The position numbers were made by a program, and so were the translations under genes. 64,000 nucleotides of DNA from Phlebiopsis flavidoalba (Eukaryota; Basidiomycota; Agaricomycetes; Polyporales; Phanerochaetaceae). The stretch covers positions 1 to 64,000 of the forward strand of contig JAOCPU010000005.1 in the NCBI GenBank assembly GCA_035772785.1. Reading direction: 5' to 3'. Every line of letters starts with the position of its first letter. Positions within the stretch are counted from its first letter, which is position 1. Shown one piece after another: positions 56,741 to 64,000 of the stretch. Under the pieces are notes generated by a model. The model saw nothing but the letters and a program-made list of their open reading frames with translations. It was not told where the DNA came from and made no database searches.

Positions 56741-58726
56741 TCAAGCACTGGCCTTTCCCGGCCCCCAATCCTCAAAATCGTCCGTATACACGCCCTCCTG
56801 CTCATTCCTCGCCAACGTCGCATCGCTCGACGTGCTCTCCCTATGGCGCTCTTCCCGCTCCTCTGCATCGTCCATCATGCGCGCACGCTCGCCCTCACCT
56901 CCGGCCCAGCCCGCCTCGCCACGGCGCGCACTTCCAAACCCGCGCTGCACATCGGGCGCCGCGTCCTCATCATCTGACGCGTCGCCGAGTGTCCATGGCG
57001 CCTCACCCTCTGCACCTTCCGTAGGGAGGATGTCTGCCTCTTCGTCGCCGAGTTTGGTCGCGCGGCTGCGCGCGCGCCGACGGGCGCTTGATGGGAGGGA
57101 AACCATCGTCGTTGCGTCTCCGGGCACACCGGAGTTTTAGGATGAGGATCGGGCTTCTTGTTTGTGAGCAGCACGACGCCAGAGACGAGAATGAGGATCG
57201 AGCAGAAGATGAGGAAAAGTGCCCATGATTCGTATGCGTCGACTTCGTCGTTGAAGATCTGGGAAACAAACATGAGTGAAGTTCAGAGACCTTTGGCGCG
57301 TATCAGCGTACCAGAGAGTCCAAGAAACTTAATAAAAAAGTGAGCAAATGCATGCAACGATGAGTCGAGAAGTAGCTCACCCTATTTGCAGTGTACACGC
57401 CATAAAATACAGGAACAACCAGGGTTGAATCGTAGTGACCTTCAGGCCACGGTTAAGACATATAATTTTGACAGACCGCAGTCACGGCCAGCAGGATGAA
57501 AGTGTAAAGATCGCAGAGGCGTGTCCGAACTGATTCCCCGTGTTCTCATGTGACAGGCTGCCAGATATCAATTTCACACTGTAGAGGATTGTGAGCTACA
57601 ATTATTGGCACTGAAAATATGAGACTTACGCCGCGGCTTTTGCAAATACCAAGCAGCCCTGCCTCCTGCTAATCCACCTCCAAGCACGCCCAGCCAATGC
57701 CCAACGTCCACGCGATACGTTTTGTCATCGTGAGCTTGGGTCCAGGTTTCCAGGTAGCCTTTGATACGGTTCATGGCACTGTCCCCACATCGCCATCAAC
57801 CTGTGAATCGGGTTTCGTGGCGGTGGCCCAAGCGTGCGCTCCATGCCAAATGGCACAGCACTAAGGTCGGCACGGGACGCCAGTACGGCGTCGAGTTGCG
57901 CAGCAAAAATTGCAAGAGCGATGAGAGCAAATGCCATGAAGAAGAAAAATCCCAGCCAGTTGCCGCGTGTCCATAAGTATGTCAGATGTTTTTGCGTTGG
58001 TCTCTGAGCTGAGACCGTGGTTGATGGAGCCAAAAGCGACGATCCCTATCACTCCAATGATTACAATTATTGTTCCCTGTGAAGCCCAAGTAAGTAATGG
58101 CGCGGCAATTAGGTAGTAGAACGTACATAAATGTCATTATTCGTCACAGGAGAGTTTACCAGAAATTTAGCAAATAGGAAATTGAATATTAGAGATGTTG
58201 AGCCCAGGGGTGCGACGTATTCTACGAAGAGATCAGCATGAGTTTGTTGAAGTGTTTTTAGACGTGCGCACCGGCCCGCATGTACTCTAGAGCAAGCGTA
58301 CTTCCAATAAGCTGTGAAAGACTGGAGTATCGTACTCGTCTGAGCTTTGTTGCAACGGGATCACCGCAGCTCCAACGCACACGTATAATATCATTCCCAG
58401 CAGCCAAAGAGGTCTTAGCCAGTCCTTTCTCCGCGCAGCTTTGGGTATGGCACTCGTTCTAACCTGTTGCACACGACTGAGAGTGAGCAATCATCGCCTC
58501 AAGCATTGAGCGCACAACATACGTGATCCAGTTTCGTAAGGTTCAACCCCGCAGCATTCATGATAGAGGCAAGAGTTACAATTCCGAGACCGATAATGAG
58601 GCAACGACCGGGCCTGCATGGTGAGCAGGTATAAAAAACATCGTCGATTGGAGGCTCGACTGGCGCAGAGGGCACTGGCGACGCCGACAAGATGGACGAG
58701 ACGGAAAGCGTAGCCGACGTGTTCAT
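56741..58726 (-). CDS. NIPA-type magnesium transporter (DUF803)
   Basis: NIPA proteins are nine-helix Mg2+ transporters. The start at 58726 opens MNTSATLSVSSILSASPVPS. Then: GLGIVTLASIMNAAGLNLTK (58594-58535), KAARRKDWLRPLWLLGMILY (58440-58380), LGSTSLIFNFLFAKFLVNS (58205-58150), DIYGTIIVIIGVIGIVAFGS (58140-58030), LTYLWTRGNWLGFFFFMAFA (57985-57925), GVLGGGLAGG (57692-57663), STLVVPVFYGVYTANR (57433-57386), FNDEVDAYESWALFLIF (57257-57207), LILVSGVVLLTNKKPDP and an acidic hydrophilic tail ending in EGVYTDDFEDWGPGKASA at the stop 56741-56743. Short introns separate most helices. The AxxxNFxGL-type first helix, E(Y)-A-P-L-G-type loop and VPVFYGVY(T/M) block are family hallmarks. One or two frame changes. 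Confidence 0.9.
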
Positions 58727-59244
58727 GGCGCGTGCCACTGAGAGCGAGCGAGCCTCAAGCGAGAAGAACGAGCAGGGGATTGCGGAGGACGTTGACGACG
58801 GCGGATATGGACAGCGAAACTGTCAAACCAGGGTACACTGCGCGCAGACATCACTTCGCCGCTTACGCAGCCGAGATGACACATTTCAGCCCCTAACCCT
58901 ATTTTGAGGCTCAGTCGCAGTGTCAAACCATCATCATCAATTGTGCAAATAACGGGTCATGGTCATACTTCGCATGATACCGCTAGAAAGAGCCTGAATA
59001 TGACGAGCAAGTTGTCCCAGCATTCCTTCCGGGAAATCTCAGTACGCAGACGGAATGAAAAAGACATCACCCTCGAGCAGCTAGACAAGCCAAGAACAAG
59101 AAAGCTCATGCGAAAGGCATGGAACGGTCGCCATCGTTTGAGTTTCCGTCGAGGCCAAATTGTCTGATAATATTCATGATTAAACCTAGCGTTGTGAATA
59201 CCATACGGACACGTCCCACATATGAAAGCTTATCCAAGTTTTGC
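58727..59244. other. Spacer, nothing recognised
   Basis: Likely promoter of the Mg2+ transporter and 3' end of DCC1. A small plus-strand frame (58904-59167) has no motif. Confidence 0.5.
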
Positions 59245-60676
59245 TCAGATCGCCGTATACCAGACTCCCTGTGAGTCCGTCACGCGCGGGCGTGCTTTAG
59301 CAATAACCTATCTCTTTCTTTGTTGTCCACGACGATATCAGACAAGAACGGGGATATATCTTGTGCTTTCCAGCGTGGACGCGTGAGGAACAAGTCGGCG
59401 AAACGGCCAGCGGGGTCGGATGGTAGGGTCGGCCGCTGGAAGTATGTCAACAACGGAGAAGCGGTCTCATCAAGTGGCCTGGGGTTAGAAAGGTAGTTTC
59501 CCTGGAATGTCTGGTCAGATTTTGAGACGTGCCGAGGAGTGGGGATAGTCACCAGGAGTAATGAGAGCTTGATGGTGGATTTCGAAGGTATACGCCGACA
59601 CCGGGCCGACCGCCATTTGGCCAGGAATTCTATCCTCAGATATCGACTCATTCTGTCGCAGTGTAACTCGTGAAGTTGCTTCTATAGCTAAATTAAACTC
59701 TCACCTGGAAAACGTTCTCAAAATGCCTAGGGCCCAACCTCTCTGACTGTTGCATCGACATCCATTCTCCATTGCCCGCCGATGATCTCACCAAACCAGC
59801 CCATTACTTGCCTAGTCACTTCGCTCTTAATTTCGTAGTCGGTCTCCAAAATGGAGATTAGCTGTGACGCAGGAGCTGACTGGTAGGATAAGGAGTTGGA
59901 TACAAGGGCGGTTAGCAGGAACTCGAGAATAGCGGTGAGATAGGAGGCAGCGAGAGGTCTCAATTCCCCTGTAAAAACGCATCAGGCAACGGTATAGTTT
60001 TTACTCCCTGCAGATACCAGAGTGCCACAAGCTCACCCGTTCAGAATCAAAATCCTCCTGGCTCGGAGGCCATACGCGAGTTCAAGGTCGCTTGCTTGTA
60101 GTGTTGCTCGTGCATCGTCATATGTCAGCCCTCGACGATTGAACCTTAACTGTAGTCAGCCGCAAGCTATATCTGCTGTCACGACAGACGTACCGAAAGG
60201 CCATCCTCTTGGTCTATGGCCATATCCTCGTCTTCGTCGTGGCCTTCATTATACTCCCTTCCCCTCAGCTTCCCATTCAGACGTTGTAGTCTGGGTTAAA
60301 GTGGGAACAAGTTCCAGGATGCTCGTGTATGGTATCACGAATGGCGATGTCTGTGTCAGGGTTTCCCGACGCGTCGTGGCGAGGAGGCTGTCACAGCATA
60401 GTACTGAACTTTGAACAAGACGACAGATCGAATAGCTTTACGTCTTGTCTAGCGAGCAAAGAACGGCGTCTTCATCTTTTCCACCTTTGATGAAACGAGA
60501 CTGGGTCAACATCAGGTCTGACTTACATTGTGCAGCGCTCGAGAAACAGCGTACCCTGCGTCTCCGTCGGCTGCTGACTCAATGTGTTTGCAGATATCAG
60601 CAGGAAGCTCAAGAAGTTTGTAAGAGCTGGAATCTTCTGTGGTATTGGTTGTGAACTTGAGACTGAATTCGACCAT
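59245..60676 (-). CDS. DCC1: DCC1, sister-chromatid cohesion / Ctf18-RFC subunit
   Basis: DCC1 with CTF8 joins the CTF18 clamp loader, which acts on PCNA and is needed for cohesion. The start at 60676 opens MVEFSLKFTTNTTEDSSSYK, then LLELPADICKHIESA. Across introns: DEDAVLCTQDKTY-like near 60440, DTDIAIRDTIHE (60360-60325), LVPTL near 60310, a Glu/Asp-rich link, RRGLTYDDARATLQAS and DLELAYGLRARRILIL (60140-60045), LRPLAASYLTAILEFLLTAL (59963-59905), EIKSEVTRQVMGWFGE (59836-59790), GNYLSN, YFQRPTLPSDPAGRFADLFL (59445-59388) and TRPRWKAQDISPFLSDI, then VVDNKERDRLLLKHARA and, with one shift, VTDSQGVWYTA before the stop at 59245-59247. The R(F/W)ADLFL..RW..DI.PFL motif and the KERDxLLLKxAR ending identify DCC1. 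Shares a 259-bp spacer with the divergent Tcp11 gene. Confidence 0.93.
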
Positions 60677-60935
60677 TGAATGTCAATGAGGTTGTGGTGG
60701 GGGTAAAGAGGGCATGCACTTGAATAACATGCGTGACAACGAGCGCGTGTCTACGCGTTACGTCACGCACGTGCAAAAAGTGACCATCGGCGGTCGTTTC
60801 CGAGTGACCGCCATGAGATGATCTCATACAGTCGTCCTCTTACCACCATCGCTGCCTGTTGAATGTTTTGTATACATCGGGGTACGCTCTTACACACTCT
60901 CATACTTTGAGCTAATTCGGGTGTACAAACACAGC
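60677..60935. promoter_or_regulatory. Divergent promoter of DCC1 and Tcp11-like genes
   Basis: Within 20 bp lie ACGCGT (60753-60758, MluI cell-cycle box), TTACGTCA (60758-60765, CRE/ATF type) and CACGTG (60768-60773, E-box). An MCB box before a cohesion gene fits G1/S control by MBF as known in yeasts. Binding is inferred. Confidence 0.55.
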
Positions 60936-62951
60936 AATGGACGCTTTAATCCGCAGGTTACAAGAAAAATTGCAGAAATGGCATGACAATGACGCGTTAC
61001 AGCAGGCTTTGTCAGTCTGCACGCGCGCTGAAAGATAATGTGGGCGGCGGATACACAACACAAATCGAGCGCGCGTTGACAAGGCTACGAGAGGAAGGGA
61101 TTTGGGATGTGGATGACCAAGCGATTCTCGAAGAAGTGAAGGAGATTTTGGGTATCCAACTGGACTCTGGCCACGACCTTGCCGCTGACTCCGACTTGAA
61201 TTCTTCACGGAGCTCTCCTTCTCATAAAACACTCGACTCAGCGGTATTTACGACAAATCCTGGTCAACCTCTTCCCAGAATACCACTCTCCTCCGTCACA
61301 TCTGTCGCCCTACCAATGGAACTCTATGGGCTGTTGAATCAGACTTACCACCTCCATACACTTGCTGTGGAGCCTGAGAGCCTCCTTCCTGCTGGAAAAA
61401 TCTCTGCTGTCTGTGCTTTCGCGAGCACATACAGGCAGTCCCACGACCTTCGGTCCTACATGAACGGGTCGAGAATATGGTACATAGAGCTTTTTGGGAT
61501 GAGGTTGAGCAGTCTTGGTGACTTCCCAATATCACGTCAGACAATTAACTCCGCAAGAGGTCCTTGAGTCACTGTCAAATCCTTCGCCCCCCATTCAGCT
61601 ATCGAGGTTGAAGAGACTATACGAAGATCTCCATGTTGCGCTTCTACCCCTACTTTTCCTGCAGGAACATCCGGTCCTATACTCTCTATCATCTCCTCTC
61701 TCACCCACCTCATCCCCCTCTCTTCGCTCAGCTATAATACTCATGCGCGAAATTCTTGCAAGTTTGAAAGAGCGATGCGCACCCGCCCGAGACTCTCAAA
61801 TCGACGCGTTACAGCGTGTTATTGAGGACCCTCCGGATGTCTCTCTCGCGAAGGCTCTGGTTGACGTCGTACGGTCTTTTATTGAAACTGTCGGACGAGA
61901 TGAAAGACGAGACCTATCTCAATTTGTGTTTGGAAGAATGAACGAGGGCCAGTTACGAGATGTTGTCATCAAGCAGGCCGTAACCGGCGAGCGGGAGATC
62001 ATACACTCACTTTGGAAGGGCCGAACTTTCGTTGATGCTTGGGACAGGGTGGCTGCAAGAAGGGGTAATCGCAGGAATAGAGTCAAACACGCCAAGTGCA
62101 CATAGCAAGTTCATACGGCGTCTCATGCGCGCGATCGGGGAAAACCAGGCTGTCGCATGTAATCTACCTACTCTCAGCGCCCCCACTTTCGGAGGACTCG
62201 CACCTGATTCTGTACCAGGGATTCTCCTCCTATACCGGCAAATTCCCTTCCTCCTCCGCTCCTCTTCATCACCCCCACTCTATTTTACATCCAAAACTAC
62301 ATTCAAGCACTTGTCCATCACCGCTGCCCTCCGTGCGCTTGTACGGATCCCCACGACCCCTGCTAAGCGCAAGGCAAATTCCGAAGAGAGCGAACTCATG
62401 TCAGAAGGGGGCATTTCTACAACGAATCTGGACATTACTGAAGGGTGACATCGACGGGACGGATCCGGATTTGAAACTGGTAAAACCTTGCCGACGAAGT
62501 CGTGCGGATAAGCCAGGCCTACGGAGGAAACTGCACTGGATGGGACGGCCGTTAAAGGAGCGAAGGAAATCCAGCTGCGGGACGCCGTAGATCGAACGCT
62601 GAAGCCAACGGATCCCGTATTCTTGCTATTACACAAGCGGCTTATCGAAGCTGTCACTACCCATCTCCTACATCATTCACCCGTCCTCACCGCTGAGAAT
62701 GTACCGAAAGGGATGAGTTACCGGGAAGAAGCACGAAGAAGGCAGCTGAAAGCCGAGCATGCCTCCACATGTAGATGGCGTACGCAATGATCACGCTCGC
62801 CTCGAGTTTTGTACGAGAAATCCTACCAGTGAAGGGTTTCGACCATCCGGTTCTGGCAGAACCAGTCTCGGATATGCTCTCAATGCTACGGAAGTGTATA
62901 GCGTGGACAGAACTAGTTTGGCCAGAACTGTTCTCCCCCGAATCATCATAG
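60936..62951 (+). CDS. Tcp11/SOK1-like protein
   Basis: T-complex 11 family proteins (yeast SOK1) modulate PKA signalling. The start at 60936 opens MDALIRRLQEKLQKWHDNDA; the frame then shifts and continues IERALTRLREEGIWDVDDQA. FREHIQAVPRPSVLHERVEN with MVHRAFWDE (61424-61500) runs into an intron at 61501-61559 and on into VLESLSNPSPPIQLSRLKRL, YEDLHVALLPLL, ILASLKERCAPARDSQIDAL (61755-61815), DLSQFVFGRMNEGQLRDVVI, GWLQEGV (shifted near 62045), SNTPSAHSKFIRRLMRA, LPTLSAP, LSITAALRALVRIP, RIWTLLKGDIDGTDPDLKLV and, near the end, a block around 62590-62690 with T-D-P-V-F-L-L-L-H-K-R-L, stop 62949-62951. RCAPARDxxID is the family signature (CAPxRD). About six frame changes, for example AGGGTGG where AGGTGG restores the reading. 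Confidence 0.9.
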
Positions 62952-63504
62952 AATGTTTGTGTAATGTGAGTTACTCCCTTGTTCCTCGTTGTGGCAGTCT
63001 CATAGAGGTCTACAGAGATAAATGTATCGGTCACGCGAGCTCGAACCAAATAATGACAGCCATACTCCGTGTGGCGTGACTGTTTGTGATCGACGATACT
63101 CTGTATTAATCGTAAGTGTGAGCGTTTTCTTTACAGCATCTTACTCTGGCGCGTTATGAGTTGAATATTGAAACGCAGGTTCGGAGTCGGAAATCGCAAC
63201 TTATTTCTCTTGATTTGTAGACATTTCACCGCTGACTTCGCCGCTCGGTGCATGAGATGCTTGACCCTGGTTTGCTCTCACGATGTCTCTCTGCTTCCAT
63301 ACCAACAGGTTGCATAGTATGACAGGCGAACAACACAAACATGGACAGTATTTGTCATGAAGACTAGTAATGAGAAGCACCATCTAGCCGACATCGACGC
63401 CTTATAAAGAATGGCCCGCCGTACAAATGCTAATTCACACTTTCGAGTCAAGTAGCCTCCCGCACGCCCAGGAGACTACTCGCTTCATCGACGACGAGAA
63501 CCGA
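62952..63504. other. Spacer between convergent genes
   Basis: No gene seen; 3' ends of the Tcp11-like gene and of hydrophobin 3. Confidence 0.5.
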
Positions 63505-64000
63505 TTACAAGATGATGGGGATGCAGCCGATAGAGATGAGGCCGCCCTGGAAACTTGGTGAGGTTCGCATGTTTATAAAGGATTCATTTGTGCTTACCAC
63601 AGAGTTGTTTTCGCAGCACACGACGTTAGCGTCGCAGCCGTTGCCAGACCCGATGCCCACGATTTGGATGGGAGAGCACTGGAAGCCCAGAAGAAACATC
63701 AAGTGTGCTCAAGACTATACCGAGGAGACCAAGGATAAGTCCACTTTCCGCCTCGCTGGCCTATCTCGGTCGAACAAAATGCCAGTGAGCACAATGTTTT
63801 TTACTACTACATAGCCTGACTACTCACGGACTGGACTCCTTTGGCAGCATTGGACAGGCCCAGTGGTGCACTGGTCGGCAGGTGTGGCTGTCGACGCGGG
63901 TGCGGTAACCGTGATTGTCTTGGTCACCGTGGCTGAGGTGGTCGGGGTTCGCCCACCGCTTGGCGTTGTCCACGACGACGGGGCTGGGGTGGCGGCCGCA
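63505..64000 (-). CDS. Class I hydrophobin 3, 5' end beyond window
   Basis: Read on the minus strand from the window edge: a Thr/Ser/Pro-rich stretch (TVTKTITVTAPASTATPADQ), Cys1 in DQC, Cys2-3 in VQCCQ, an intron starting GTGAGT near 63830 and ending near 63770, LILGLLGIVLSTLDV, then a Cys4 segment (L-Q-C-S-P-I-Q-I-V-G) and GIGSGNGCDANVVCCENNSV with Cys5 to Cys7, an intron GTAAGC..CCAAG, and FQGGLISIGCIPIIL with Cys8, stop 63505-63507. The spacing C-5-CC and the ending GLISIGC are textbook class I. One extra C before Cys4 (CTTCCAG) breaks the frame. The signal peptide lies outside the window. It is of a different type from hydrophobins 1 and 2, being closer to canonical vegetative or fruit-body hydrophobins. 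Confidence 0.92.

Overview
The window reads as nuclear DNA of a filamentous basidiomycete, most likely an Agaricomycete. The signs are dense short spliceosomal introns (about 50-70 nt, GT..AG, often with a CTAAC-like branch site), class I hydrophobins, a DUF6535 membrane protein, BTB/POZ and PPOX-type proteins of the mushroom kind, and a canonical U2 snRNA. There is no operon logic; genes lie on both strands with short spacers.

Layout. 0-1 kb: 5' part of a GH92 alpha-mannosidase gene (minus). 2.2-2.9 kb: a short non-autonomous inverted-repeat element. 5.3-6.5 kb: front part of a PAQR/haemolysin-III-like receptor gene that stops abruptly. 8.6-10 kb: BTB/POZ gene. 10.7-12.6 kb: two tandem small single-pass membrane proteins. 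13.3-16.1 kb: DBP7/DDX31 RNA helicase. 16.6-18.8 kb: MFS transporter. 19.1-20.5 kb: secreted GH16 glucanase. 24.8-25.0 kb: U2 snRNA. 25.8-28.3 kb: tandem PPOX-fold genes. 28.8-32.7 kb: SPT23/MGA2-like membrane-tethered transcription factor. 33.1-35.7 kb: NUP2/NUP50-like FG nucleoporin with a RanBP1 domain. 35.9-38.1 kb: GYP1-like Rab GAP. 38.5-47.5 kb: weakly supported coding fragments. 47.5-48.9 kb: Ap4A phosphorylase. 50.4-52.0 kb: two class I hydrophobins. 52.4-54.0 kb: SSU1/TehA-type transporter. 54.9-56.5 kb: DUF6535 protein. 56.7-58.7 kb: NIPA-type Mg2+ transporter. 59.2-60.7 kb: DCC1. 60.9-63.0 kb: Tcp11/SOK1-like protein. 63.5-64.0 kb: third hydrophobin, running off the window.

The genes cover housekeeping (ribosome biogenesis, splicing, nuclear transport, Rab cycling, cohesion, Ap4A turnover, unsaturated-lipid control) and cell-surface functions (hydrophobins, GH16, GH92, transporters). 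Nothing shows them acting as one pathway, and I saw no CRISPR array, virus or biosynthetic cluster.

A dominant feature is that almost every recognisable protein gene carries one or more single-base frameshifts, many in homopolymers, including genes unlikely to be dispensable. Long G, A or T runs lie inside conserved genes. I infer an unpolished long-read assembly more than wholesale pseudogene formation. Gene boundaries below are therefore spans of homology, and many conserved motifs change frame within one gene.
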